NCBI GenBank assembly: GCA_964611185.1
Contig: CAZSXE010000023.1
Location: 1-28,264 of the forward strand
From: CAAGNP01 sp964611185
Lineage (GTDB): Bacteria; Bacteroidota; Bacteroidia; Bacteroidales; UBA932
Direction: 5' to 3'
DNA: 28,264 bases
The number at the start of each line of letters is the position of its first letter. Within the stretch, counting starts at the first letter, position 1. The notes under the pieces were generated by a model. It saw only the letters and a list, made by a program, of their open reading frames with translations, had not been told where the DNA came from and ran no database searches. Shown in pieces: positions 7,143 through 14,775 of this stretch. A program made the translations under genes and the position numbers.

Positions 7143-8747
7143 TTACTCCCATTCTATGGTCGCAGGCGGCTTGGAAGAGATGTCATAGACGACTCTGTTA
7201 ATCCCGCGTACCTTATTAATAATATCGTTTGAAACTTTGGCTAAGAAGTCGTATGGAAGGTGCACCCAGTCAGCTGTCATCCCATCGGTGGAAATTACCG
7301 CCCTGAGGGCAACAGTATATTCGTAAGTGCGTTCATCCCCCATAACACCTACACTTTTGAAAGTAGGAAGCACTGTGCCGGCCTGCCAAATAGTATCATA
7401 TAGTGAAAGAAATGTACTGCCGTCTTCCGAAATTCCTGTCGCGGAAGCCCCGGATGCAGCAGGCCATCCCTGAGGTGCCGGAGTGCATTTAAGGGCGTTT
7501 ATATATATAGAATCAGCATTTCTTACTATTTCAAGCTTTTCCTCAGTCACTTCCCCAAGCACTCTGATAGCAAGACCGGGTCCGGGGAATGGGTGGCGTG
7601 AGATAAGCTCATTTTTTATACCGAGGCTTCGCCCAACATTACGCACCTCATCCTTAAAAAGAGAGCGCAGAGGCTCGACGATTTTTAAATGCATTTTTTC
7701 AGGTAATCCACCGACATTGTGGTGAGTCTTAATAGTGGAAGATGGTCCGTGAACGGAAGAAGACTCGATAACATCGGGATAAATAGTGCCTTGAGCGAGC
7801 CACGAGGCATCTTTGATTTTTTGAGCTTCGCGGTTGAATACATCGATAAATGTGTGCCCTACGATTTTTCGTTTCTGCTCAGGGTCGGTAACTCCTTTCA
7901 ATCCGCAGAGAAACTGCTGTGATGCGTCTATACCTATTACATTAAGTCCCATATCTTTATACGAACTCATCACCGATGAAAATTCGTCTTTTCTCAGAAG
8001 ACCGTTGTCCACGAAGATGCAAGTTAGCTGGTTTCCTATTGCTCTGTGGAGCAATACAGCAGTTACAGAAGAATCTACCCCTCCGGAGAGACCTAATATT
8101 ACATTGTCTTTGCCGATTTTATTTTTGAGTGCCTCAATGGAGCTCTCCACAAAACTTTCAGTGGTCCAATCGCGGTGGCATCCGCAAATGTTAATTACGA
8201 AATTTTCAAGGAGCTGAGGGCCGTAAGTGCTGTGAAATACTTCGGGGTGGAATTGTACGCAGTAGGTCTCTTCCCCTTCGATTCTGTATGCTGCATTTTC
8301 AACATCCGAAGTGGAAGCTACGATTTTTCCATTTTCGGGGAGGGAGGCAATAGTATCTCCGTGGGACATCCATACCTGAGATTTCTCGGGAATATTTTCA
8401 AATAGGGGGCAGCTCTTATCTTTAAGAGTGAGCATTGCTCTGCCGTATTCTTTTGCGAGTGAGGAGTTTACATTTCCCCCGAAATGCTGAGCGATATATT
8501 GTGCTCCATAGCATATTGCCATCAGAGGAAAGTGCCCTTTTATTTTTGAGAGATCTATTATGGGAGCTTTGGGGTCTTTTACAGAAAACGGGCTTCCCGA
8601 AAGGATTACACCTTTAACAGATTCGTCAAGCGGTGGAATTTTATTGAATGGATGTATTTCACAATAGACATTAATTTCACGAATTCGTCTCCCTATGAGC
8701 TGGGTGACTTGTGAACCGGAATCTAAAATGATAATTTTCTCTGTCAT
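7143..8747 (-). CDS. guaA: GMP synthase (glutamine-hydrolysing)
   Basis: This 534-residue enzyme converts XMP to GMP using ATP and glutamine in the cytoplasm. The N-terminal class I glutamine amidotransferase domain has the oxyanion strand ILSGSP (48-53), nucleophile Cys79 in AICYGAQ, and His167 and Glu169 in FHPEV. The ATP pyrophosphatase domain has the PP-loop SGGVDS (221-226). HPFPGPGLAIR and the C-terminal KPPATIEWE, which completes the dimer and XMP site, are both intact. A well-placed promoter lies upstream, and the gene is transcribed divergently from typA. Full length; confident. Confidence 0.98.
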   Translation of the reverse strand: MTEKIIILDSGSQVTQLIGRRIREINVYCEIHPFNKIPPLDESVKGVILSGSPFSVKDPKAPIIDLSKIKGHFPLMAICYGAQYIAQHFGGNVNSSLAKEYGRAMLTLKDKSCPLFENIPEKSQVWMSHGDTIASLPENGKIVASTSDVENAAYRIEGEETYCVQFHPEVFHSTYGPQLLENFVINICGCHRDWTTESFVESSIEALKNKIGKDNVILGLSGGVDSSVTAVLLHRAIGNQLTCIFVDNGLLRKDEFSSVMSSYKDMGLNVIGIDASQQFLCGLKGVTDPEQKRKIVGHTFIDVFNREAQKIKDASWLAQGTIYPDVIESSSVHGPSSTIKTHHNVGGLPEKMHLKIVEPLRSLFKDEVRNVGRSLGIKNELISRHPFPGPGLAIRVLGEVTEEKLEIVRNADSIYINALKCTPAPQGWPAASGASATGISEDGSTFLSLYDTIWQAGTVLPTFKSVGVMGDERTYEYTVALRAVISTDGMTADWVHLPYDFLAKVSNDIINKVRGINRVVYDISSKPPATIEWE

Positions 8748-8772
8748 AAAAATGATTTGATGTTTTAAAATA

Positions 8773-8780
8773 CAAAAGTA
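8773..8780 (-). promoter_or_regulatory. -7 element of guaA
   Basis: On the minus strand this reads TACTTTTG, a match to TAnnTTTG, 25 bases before the guaA ATG. It faces away from the typA promoter in the same intergenic region. Confidence 0.6.
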
Positions 8781-8823
8781 CTCAAAAATAAAAAGAAATT
8801 ATCCAATATTTCTATTTTGTATG

Positions 8824-8831
8824 TATTTTTG
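8824..8831 (+). promoter_or_regulatory. -7 element of typA; decides the start codon
   Basis: TATTTTTG matches TAnnTTTG and lies inside the longest reading frame, which opens at ATG 8821. Since a gene cannot normally start upstream of its promoter, the second ATG at 8842 is taken as the start. The leader would be only a few bases. Confidence 0.6.
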
Positions 8832-8841
8832 CGGCTTGAAT

Positions 8842-10638
8842 ATGCAAAACATTAGAAATATAGCAATTATTGCCCATGTCGATCACGGTAAAACGACCCT
8901 TGTAGATCGAATGATTTATCAGGCTAAACTGACGAGAAATACAGAAAAATTGGGCGAACTTATTCTGGATAATAATGATCTGGAAAGGGAAAGGGGGATT
9001 ACGATTCTTTCAAAAAATGTATCCGTACCCTATAAAGGCGTTAAAATTAATATTATCGACACCCCCGGGCATGCCGATTTCGGAGGGGAAGTCGAGAGAG
9101 TATTGAATATGACAGACGGAGTTCTCCTTCTTGTGGATGCTTTTGAGGGGACAATGCCTCAGACTCGCTTTGTCCTTCAGAAAGCTATAGAAATGGGGAA
9201 AAAACCTGTTGTGGTAATTAATAAAGTCGATAAGCCGAATTGTCGTCCGGATGAGGTCAACGAGCAGGTTTTCGATCTGATGATATCTCTGAACGCATCT
9301 GAAGATCAGCTTGATTTTAAGACGGTATATGGAAGTGCGAAGCAGGGGTGGATGTCTTCCGATTGGCGAAAGCCGGCAGGAGATATCACTGCTTTACTTG
9401 ATCTGATTCTTTCAGAGATTCCCTCTCCTGAAATGGTAGAAGGAACTCCCCAGTTATTGATTTCATCCCTTGAGTACTCTCCTTATGTGGGACGAATTGC
9501 CATCGGGCGTGTTCATAGAGGGGCTTTGAAGCCGGGTATGCAGATTTCTCTTTGTAAGAAAGACGGTACTATCGAGAAACAGAAGATCAAGGATATTATG
9601 GTCTTTGACGGTCTTGAAAAGAAAAAGGCTGAAAATGTATTATGTGGAGATATCTGCGCGATAGTGGGTATTGATGATTTCGAGATCGGAGATACGATTG
9701 CAGATTATGAAAATCCTGAAGCTCTTCCCCCCATTTCCATCGATGAGCCCACGATGAGTATGCTTTTTACCATTAACGACTCTCCATTCTTCGGAAAAGA
9801 GGGCAAATTTGTCACTTCCCGCCATCTGAAAGAGCGTCTTGAAAAAGAACTTGAAAAAAATTTAGCTCTTAGGGTAAAGGAGGGATTGACTGCCGATTCA
9901 TTTATTGTGTATGGCAGAGGGGTACTTCATCTATCTATATTGATAGAGACGATGAGAAGGGAGGGATTTGAACTTCAAGTGGGGCAGCCAAAGGTGATTG
10001 ATAAAAATATAAATGGAGTACGCTGTGAGCCGATCGAGTGTCTCACCATTGATGTCCCGGAGGATATGGTGGGTAAAGCCATTGAAATTGCTACTCGAAG
10101 AAAAGCTGCTCTTATGCACATGGAAGGGAGGGGAGACAGAACTCATCTTGAATTTGATATTCCGGCCAGAGGTCTTATTGGACTCAGAAGCAATCTTATG
10201 ACCGCCACTCAGGGAGAAGCCATCGTGGCACACAGATTCAAAGGCTATGAACCATATAAAGGTGAAATCGAAAAAAGAAATAACGGCTCTCTTGTTTCGT
10301 TGGAGACGGGATTATCTGTTGCTTATGCTATGGATAAATTACAAGATAGAGGTAGGTTTTTCATTTTCCCGGGAGAGGATATTTATGCGGGACAGGTAGT
10401 GGGAGAACATACGAGAGGTACCGATTTGAATGTTAATATTTGCAAAACGAAGAAACTTACCAATATGAGGGCTTCCGGCTCCGATGATAAGGTAGTACTT
10501 CCTCCACCCATTCAGTTCTCACTTGAAGAGGCTCTCGAATACATACAAGAGGATGAATTAGTGGAAGTTACCCCTAAATCTATGAGAATTAGAAAGATTA
10601 TTCTCGATGAAACGGAAAGAAAACGGAGAAAAGATTGA
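8842..10638 (+). CDS. typA: ribosome-associated GTPase TypA/BipA
   Basis: This 598-residue translational GTPase of the EF-G/LepA superfamily binds the ribosome and assists 50S assembly and stress or cold adaptation. The G motifs are AHVDHGKT (11-18), RGITI (51-55), DTPGH (73-77) and NKVD (127-130). EF-G-like domains II, III and V follow. The TypA-specific C-terminal domain includes the TRGTDLNVN stretch and the RASGSDD motif. The start at 8842 gives MQNIRNIAII, the family's usual beginning. The alternative ATG at 8821 adds seven residues but lies upstream of the likely promoter. It is divergent from guaA and followed by the DUF177-rpmF-plsX operon, which has its own promoter. Confidence 0.97.
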   Translation: MQNIRNIAIIAHVDHGKTTLVDRMIYQAKLTRNTEKLGELILDNNDLERERGITILSKNVSVPYKGVKINIIDTPGHADFGGEVERVLNMTDGVLLLVDAFEGTMPQTRFVLQKAIEMGKKPVVVINKVDKPNCRPDEVNEQVFDLMISLNASEDQLDFKTVYGSAKQGWMSSDWRKPAGDITALLDLILSEIPSPEMVEGTPQLLISSLEYSPYVGRIAIGRVHRGALKPGMQISLCKKDGTIEKQKIKDIMVFDGLEKKKAENVLCGDICAIVGIDDFEIGDTIADYENPEALPPISIDEPTMSMLFTINDSPFFGKEGKFVTSRHLKERLEKELEKNLALRVKEGLTADSFIVYGRGVLHLSILIETMRREGFELQVGQPKVIDKNINGVRCEPIECLTIDVPEDMVGKAIEIATRRKAALMHMEGRGDRTHLEFDIPARGLIGLRSNLMTATQGEAIVAHRFKGYEPYKGEIEKRNNGSLVSLETGLSVAYAMDKLQDRGRFFIFPGEDIYAGQVVGEHTRGTDLNVNICKTKKLTNMRASGSDDKVVLPPPIQFSLEEALEYIQEDELVEVTPKSMRIRKIILDETERKRRKD

Positions 10639-10657
10639 ATTTTTAAATAAAACTTTA

Positions 10658-10665
10658 TACCTTTG
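10658..10665 (+). promoter_or_regulatory. -7 element of the DUF177-rpmF-plsX operon
   Basis: TACCTTTG matches TAnnTTTG, 26 bases before the DUF177 ATG. The predicted leader begins with a small inverted repeat, CCCAA-A-TTGGG (10670-10680). An AGGG at 10681-10684 stands 7 bases before the ATG and is Shine-Dalgarno-like, which is rare in this window. Confidence 0.65.
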
Positions 10666-10691
10666 TCGCCCCAAATTGGGAGGGAATAGTT

Positions 10692-11147
10692 ATGGACTGC
10701 ATCATAGATATTAAAAGTTTAAGATTAGGTGCTCATAAGCAGGAATTTAAGATTGATAAAAGTTTTTTTGAATCATATCGTAATGATACTGTTATGGATG
10801 CCTGTCTTGATGTGATGGTCGTAATTGATAAAGCGGTGGGGTGGATTAAAGTTGATTGTAAGATTACAGGTGATGTGAAAGTGGAATGTGACAGATGTCT
10901 TGCTGAATTGACACTGCCGATTGATATTTCAGCCCCTTTCACTGTCAAGTTTTCGAGTTTGGGGGATGAAACTGATCAGGATTACGGAGATGATGTCATT
11001 GTTTTAAAAGAATCGGACGGGGAGCTTGATCTCAGTCAGATTATTTATGATTATGTCTGTCTAAGCCTCCCCTTAAAGAAAGTTCATCCTGATGGAGAGT
11101 GTGATCCTGTTATGATGGAAAAAATGAAAGGTATTTTAACGAATTAA
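10692..11147 (+). CDS. DUF177 (YceD family) protein, 23S rRNA accumulation factor-like
   Basis: This 151-residue protein belongs to the DUF177/YceD family, encoded next to rpmF in most bacteria and linked to 23S rRNA accumulation. The family signature is CDRCL (66-70) within the beta-rich core, followed by a conserved acidic helix and strand, DLSQIIYDYVCLSLPLK (113-129), and HPDGEC (132-137). These three cysteines could bind a metal, though this is not shown. It heads an operon with rpmF (27 bases on) and plsX. Confidence 0.88.
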   Translation: MDCIIDIKSLRLGAHKQEFKIDKSFFESYRNDTVMDACLDVMVVIDKAVGWIKVDCKITGDVKVECDRCLAELTLPIDISAPFTVKFSSLGDETDQDYGDDVIVLKESDGELDLSQIIYDYVCLSLPLKKVHPDGECDPVMMEKMKGILTN

Positions 11148-11174
11148 AAGAAACATTAATAAAAATTTACTTAT

Positions 11175-11360
11175 ATGGCACATCCGAAACACAAAATTTC
11201 AAAACAGCGTAGAGATAAACGTAGAACACATGATAAAGTAGTAGTTCCTACTATTACTACTTGCCCTAATTGCGGTGCAGCTGTGTTGTATCACAGAGTA
11301 TGCCCCGAATGTGGTTTCTATCGCGGTCGCCTTCTTATCCAGAAGAATGTAGCTTCATAA
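11175..11360 (+). CDS. rpmF: 50S ribosomal protein L32
   Basis: This 61-residue basic protein has the L32 N-terminus MAHPKHKISKQRRDKRR and a zinc-ribbon with CPNC (Cys30, Cys33) and CPEC (Cys43, Cys46). All four cysteines are kept, so this is the zinc-binding form. It is placed between DUF177 and plsX as in many bacteria, which suggests coupling of ribosome and membrane-lipid synthesis. Confidence 0.97.
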   Translation: MAHPKHKISKQRRDKRRTHDKVVVPTITTCPNCGAAVLYHRVCPECGFYRGRLLIQKNVAS

Positions 11361-11373
11361 ACTACATCCGATT

Positions 11374-12321
11374 ATGTTTAAAATCGGAGTTGACACTATG
11401 GGTGGGGACTTTGCTCCTCTTAATGTAATTCTTGGTGCTTACAATGCACTTGAGATACTTCCCGAAGGTGTGCAGCTCTTCTTATTGGGAGATAAAATTA
11501 AAATTGCCGAAATCTGCCGACAACAAGGTATTGATTCCGGCCGTTTTGTTATTGTGCATTGTTCCCAAATGATTCTTATGGGTGAGCATCCGGTAAAAGC
11601 GTACATGAAGAAAAATGATTCAAGTATTGTCAAGGGTTTTTCTATGCTTGAAAATGGAGAAATTGACGCTTTTACATCGGCAGGTAATACGGGAGCGATG
11701 CTTGTCGGATCGATGCAGACACTAAAACCCATAAGAGGGTTGTTGAGGCCCTGCATATCGGCGGAATTTCCCCTTCTCACAGGAGAAAGTATGGTTGTTT
11801 TGGATGTGGGTTTTAACTCCGACTGCCGTTCTGAGATGTTATATCAGTTTGCTCGGCTCGGGGTCATATATGCAAAAACAATGATGGGAATTGATGATCC
11901 GAAGGTGGCATTGCTTAATGTGGGGGAGGAGTCTGAAAAGGGCAATATGGTCAACAGGGAGGCTTTCGAGATAATGTGTGCCTCAGAGGATTTCAAGTTT
12001 GTCGGTAATATGGAGGCGAATAATATGTTTTGCGGAGGTGTCGCCGATGTGTTGGTTACAGATGGTTTTACAGGGAATATCTGCCTTAAACAGGCGGAAG
12101 CGATATATAACATTGTAGATAAACTCAATATTGATAATGAATTTCTGTCAAGATTTAACTACGAACTTTATGGAGGGACTCCTGTTCTCGGAGTGGCCGC
12201 CCCTGTGGTTATCGGACACGGAATGTCCTCATCCAAAGCAATATGCAATATGATTATTGCTGCTGAAAAGTATCTGAGTAACAATCTTATAGAAAAATTT
12301 GAAAAGTCAATGTTGACATAA
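11374..12321 (+). CDS. plsX: phosphate acyltransferase PlsX
   Basis: This 315-residue enzyme converts acyl-ACP and phosphate to acyl-phosphate for PlsY, the first step of phosphatidic acid synthesis. It is a peripheral membrane protein. Family marks are GVDTMGGDFAP (5-15), SAGNTGAML (102-110) and the later NVGEESEKGN, VTDGFTGN and GHGMSS segments. Length is at the short end of the usual range. It starts 13 bases after rpmF. A fabH gene often follows plsX elsewhere, but here a tRNA and a recombinase follow. Confidence 0.95.
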   Translation: MFKIGVDTMGGDFAPLNVILGAYNALEILPEGVQLFLLGDKIKIAEICRQQGIDSGRFVIVHCSQMILMGEHPVKAYMKKNDSSIVKGFSMLENGEIDAFTSAGNTGAMLVGSMQTLKPIRGLLRPCISAEFPLLTGESMVVLDVGFNSDCRSEMLYQFARLGVIYAKTMMGIDDPKVALLNVGEESEKGNMVNREAFEIMCASEDFKFVGNMEANNMFCGGVADVLVTDGFTGNICLKQAEAIYNIVDKLNIDNEFLSRFNYELYGGTPVLGVAAPVVIGHGMSSSKAICNMIIAAEKYLSNNLIEKFEKSMLT

Positions 12322-12346
12322 TTTTCTGCTGTTCGTTTTTTTCAGT

Positions 12347-12354
12347 TATATTTG
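12347..12354 (+). promoter_or_regulatory. -7 element of the tRNA-Arg gene
   Basis: TATATTTG matches TAnnTTTG and ends 10 bases before the tRNA, the same geometry as at tRNA-Leu and tmRNA. It may also drive the recombinase gene behind the tRNA. Confidence 0.7.
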
Positions 12355-12364
12355 CAAATTGTTC

Positions 12365-12436
12365 GGCCTCATAGTTCAAGGGATAGAACGGAAGTTTCCT
12401 AAACTTCAAATTCGCGTTCGAGTCGCGGTGGGGCTA
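12365..12436 (+). tRNA. tRNA-Arg (anticodon CCU)
   Basis: Acceptor GGCCTCA (12365-12371) pairs with TGGGGCT (12429-12435), with two G-U wobbles, one at the first pair. The discriminator is A12436. D-arm GTTC/GAAC and anticodon stem GAAGT/ACTTC hold the loop TTCCTAA, anticodon CCT at 12398-12400, reading AGG. The T-arm is TCGCG-TTCGAGT-CGCGG. CCA is not encoded. A longer open frame runs through this tRNA into the recombinase gene but is not coding here. Confidence 0.93.
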
Positions 12437-12451
12437 CTTTTTTTAACTATT

Positions 12452-13360
12452 TTGTATAAAAATAAATGGAATAGTGCTTTTTCTGATTATCGATCTTATC
12501 TTATGCTTGAAAGATCGTTGTCAAATAATACCGTATCTTCATATCTCTCCGATTTAAATAAGTTTTACGAATATCTGTTATCTCACTCTAAAGAGAATTC
12601 TGTTTTAGATCCTGAAACGGTTGGGATACAGGAGCTTGGTTCGTTTATTGAATTTCAGCAGGAAAGTGGTATTTCCAAGCGTACCCAATCGAGAATCATA
12701 AGCTCTTTAAAATCCTTTTATAAGTATTTGGAACTCGAAAACAGATTGACAGATAATCCGTGTGATTTACTTGATTCTCCCAAAATCAAACAGTATCTGC
12801 CGGTGGTGTTGTCTGTAAATGAGGTAGATAGAATTATTTCGTCAGTAGATTTATCTGAAAATGAGGGACATAGAAACAAAGCAATTCTTGAAACGCTATA
12901 TTCTTGCGGATTGAGAGTCAGTGAATTGGTGAATCTTCGAATTTCAGATTTGTTTTTTAAGGATTCATTTATCAAAGTGACTGGAAAGGGGAATAAGCAA
13001 AGGCTTGTTCCTGTGGGGGAACTCGCAATAGATGCTATCAATCTCTATTTAAGTCAGAGCAGAAGATTGTTTAAAGAGGAAGATATTTTATTCTTAAACA
13101 GAAGAGGTGGGAAGATGTCACGGGAGATGATTTTCATTATCGTAAAAAAGTATAGTGAAAAAGCGGGGATTAACAAGGATATATCGCCCCATACATTCAG
13201 ACACTCGTTTGCAACGCATCTTGTAGAAAACGGGGCAGATCTTAGGGTAGTGCAGGAAATGCTCGGACACGAAAGCATCCTTACCACCGAGATCTACACT
13301 CATATTGACAGTAATAAATGGAAGAAGACCATTCTTGATCATCATCCCATAAGAGGGTAG
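12452..13360 (+). CDS. xerD: tyrosine recombinase, XerD/XerC type
   Basis: This site-specific recombinase probably resolves chromosome dimers at dif with FtsK. Numbering from TTG 12452 (302 residues), the N-terminal core-binding domain includes LERSLSNNTVSSYLSDL. All catalytic residues are present: Arg155 in GLRVSEL, Lys179 in TGKGNKQR, HTFRH (His247, Arg250), His273 in LGHES, and nucleophile Tyr282 in EIYTHID. The frame is open back to 12359, but that would pass through tRNA-Arg. No in-frame ATG exists between the tRNA and the codon for MLERS. A TTG start at 12452, 15 bases after the tRNA, best fits the family N-terminus; it is not proven. The 3' end overlaps nth by 19 bases. XerD rather than XerC is a best guess. 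Confidence 0.88.
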   Translation: MYKNKWNSAFSDYRSYLMLERSLSNNTVSSYLSDLNKFYEYLLSHSKENSVLDPETVGIQELGSFIEFQQESGISKRTQSRIISSLKSFYKYLELENRLTDNPCDLLDSPKIKQYLPVVLSVNEVDRIISSVDLSENEGHRNKAILETLYSCGLRVSELVNLRISDLFFKDSFIKVTGKGNKQRLVPVGELAIDAINLYLSQSRRLFKEEDILFLNRRGGKMSREMIFIIVKKYSEKAGINKDISPHTFRHSFATHLVENGADLRVVQEMLGHESILTTEIYTHIDSNKWKKTILDHHPIRG

Positions 13361-13977
13361 CTTTTACACCATTTAGATAATCCGCATCTATCGCATTTGG
13401 GTTTGCGTGCTGTACAGATATATCTTCCGTGAAGAATCAACCAATGATGAGAGATAGCCCTAAGGCTTTCCGGAATATTCTTCGTAAGGTCCTCTTCGAC
13501 CTTTTCAACATTTTTTCCATTTGAAAGTCCGAGCCTTTTGGAGATTCTGAATACATGAGTGTCAACTGCAATTACAGGTTTGTTATAAATAACCGAAGCT
13601 ATCACATTGGCGGTTTTACGCCCCACCCCGGGTAATGTCTGGAGCATCTCAACATCAGAAGGAACTGTGGAGGAGAAATCGGAAGATAGCTTTTTTGCCA
13701 TACCTATAAGATGCTTTGCTTTATTGTTTGGAAAAGAGATGGATTTAATCATCTCTATCACTTCGTCAAATGTGGCAGCAGCAAGTTTATCTGGCGTGGA
13801 ATATTTTTTGAAAAGTGGTGGGGTGACGATATTTACCCGTTTGTCTGTGCATTGCGCAGAGAGAATGACTGCGATAAGGAGTTGAAAAGGGGTGTCATAT
13901 TGTAGTTCTGATTTGGCAATGGGCACATTTTCGGAAAACCAGTTTAAGATGTTTGAGTACCGTTCGCTTGTGGTCAT
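13342..13977 (-). CDS. nth: endonuclease III (DNA glycosylase/AP lyase)
   Basis: This base-excision repair enzyme removes oxidised pyrimidines and cuts abasic sites. With the start at 13977 it is 211 residues. An in-frame ATG at 14013 would add 12 and overlap the ftsE-like gene by 26 bases. The nearer start leaves a 10-base gap and matches the common length. In long-form numbering, the helix-hairpin-helix LPGVGRKTANV contains catalytic Lys133 and VDTHV carries Asp151. The 4Fe-4S cluster ligands are Cys200, Cys207, Cys210 and Cys216 (C-x6-C-x2-C-x5-C). Everything needed for activity is visible. It overlaps the recombinase gene tail to tail. Confidence 0.96.
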   Translation of the reverse strand: MTTSERYSNILNWFSENVPIAKSELQYDTPFQLLIAVILSAQCTDKRVNIVTPPLFKKYSTPDKLAAATFDEVIEMIKSISFPNNKAKHLIGMAKKLSSDFSSTVPSDVEMLQTLPGVGRKTANVIASVIYNKPVIAVDTHVFRISKRLGLSNGKNVEKVEEDLTKNIPESLRAISHHWLILHGRYICTARKPKCDRCGLSKWCKSYPLMG

Positions 13978-13987
13978 ATAGGTAGGG

Positions 13988-14716
13988 CTAAAGTTCGGTG
14001 AAATCAAAATCATTTGATGCGGGAATTATTTCAGTGCAGGTGGAATTATCGCAGACAAATGATTTGGAAGGGTGTTTTTCAAGAATTTCTTTGTTGTGAG
14101 TAACCATGAGAATAGCCGTCCCCTGAGTTTTATTGAGCTTGATTAGTAGTTCCATGATGCCATCAGCAGTGTCGCTGTCAAGATTGCCGGTAGGCTCATC
14201 TGCAAGGATGATTTCGGGATTATTAAGCAGTGCTCTTGCAATGACGATACGCTGCTGTTCTCCTCCGGAGAGCTGGTGAGGCATTTTGTGCGATTTCAAA
14301 TTCATCTCCACATCTGTAAGGACATTATTAATCTTGGTGTCAATCATCTTTTTATCTTTCCATCCTGTGGCGCGAAGGACAAAATAGAGATTGTCATAGA
14401 CTGACCTGTCCATAAGAAGCTGAAAATCTTGAAATACTACCCCTATATTTCTTCTTAAAAAAGGGATTTGTCTTTTCTTGAGTTTTCTAAGATTGAAACC
14501 GGCCACCGATGCTATCCCTTTTTTGATGGGAATTTCACCGATGATGGCTCGTATTATGGAAGTTTTTCCACTTCCTACTTTTCCTATCAGGTAGATAAAT
14601 TCTCCGTGATTGATTCTAATGGAAAGATTGGATAGAATGAGATTGTTTCCATTTATGATATCAACATCTTGAAAATCAACTATCTGTGATGTGGTTTCAT
14701 TTGTGTTGTTTTCCAT
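13988..14716 (-). CDS. ftsE: FtsE-like ABC transporter ATPase
   Basis: This 242-residue ATP-binding cassette protein has Walker A GKVGSGKTS (45-53), a Q-loop around VFQDFQLL (94-101), signature LSGGEQQ (149-155), Walker B ILADEP (170-175), D-loop GNLD (177-180) and His209 in VTHN. The FQDFQLLMDRSVYDN stretch and compact size resemble FtsE, which with FtsX controls cell-wall hydrolases at division. LolD-type ATPases are similar, so the exact family is probable rather than certain. No ftsX-like permease is encoded in this window. It is transcribed divergently from the TPR protein and is followed by nth. Confidence 0.82.
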   Translation of the reverse strand: MENNTNETTSQIVDFQDVDIINGNNLILSNLSIRINHGEFIYLIGKVGSGKTSIIRAIIGEIPIKKGIASVAGFNLRKLKKRQIPFLRRNIGVVFQDFQLLMDRSVYDNLYFVLRATGWKDKKMIDTKINNVLTDVEMNLKSHKMPHQLSGGEQQRIVIARALLNNPEIILADEPTGNLDSDTADGIMELLIKLNKTQGTAILMVTHNKEILEKHPSKSFVCDNSTCTEIIPASNDFDFTEL

Positions 14717-14720
14717 AATG

Positions 14721-14728
14721 CAAAAATA
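14721..14728 (-). promoter_or_regulatory. -7 element of the ftsE-like gene
   Basis: On the minus strand this reads TATTTTTG, matching TAnnTTTG. Only 4 bases separate it from the ATG at 14716, which implies a leaderless transcript. It is divergent from the TPR-gene promoter 23 bases away. Confidence 0.55.
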
Positions 14729-14751
14729 ACAAAAAATTAATGTTTTATTCT

Positions 14752-14759
14752 TACTTTTG
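14752..14759 (+). promoter_or_regulatory. -7 element of the TPR/outer-membrane operon
   Basis: TACTTTTG matches TAnnTTTG. It lies downstream of the first in-frame ATG (14740), so the start of the TPR protein is placed at 14776, 16 bases after it. Confidence 0.6.
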
Positions 14760-14775
14760 TAAGTTAATCGAAAGT

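Noticed and set aside
8821..8841. Earlier ATG for typA
   Set aside because: It lies upstream of the probable -7 element, and the ATG at 8842 gives the usual TypA N-terminus.
12359..12451. In-frame ATG that would extend the recombinase by 31 residues
   Set aside because: It runs through the tRNA-Arg gene, and the added residues do not resemble the family N-terminus.
13978..14013. Twelve-residue N-terminal extension of endonuclease III
   Set aside because: It overlaps the ftsE-like gene; the start at 13977 matches the usual length. Not fully excluded.
14740..14775. Earlier ATG for the TPR protein
   Set aside because: It lies upstream of the likely promoter and would put extra residues in front of a clear signal peptide.
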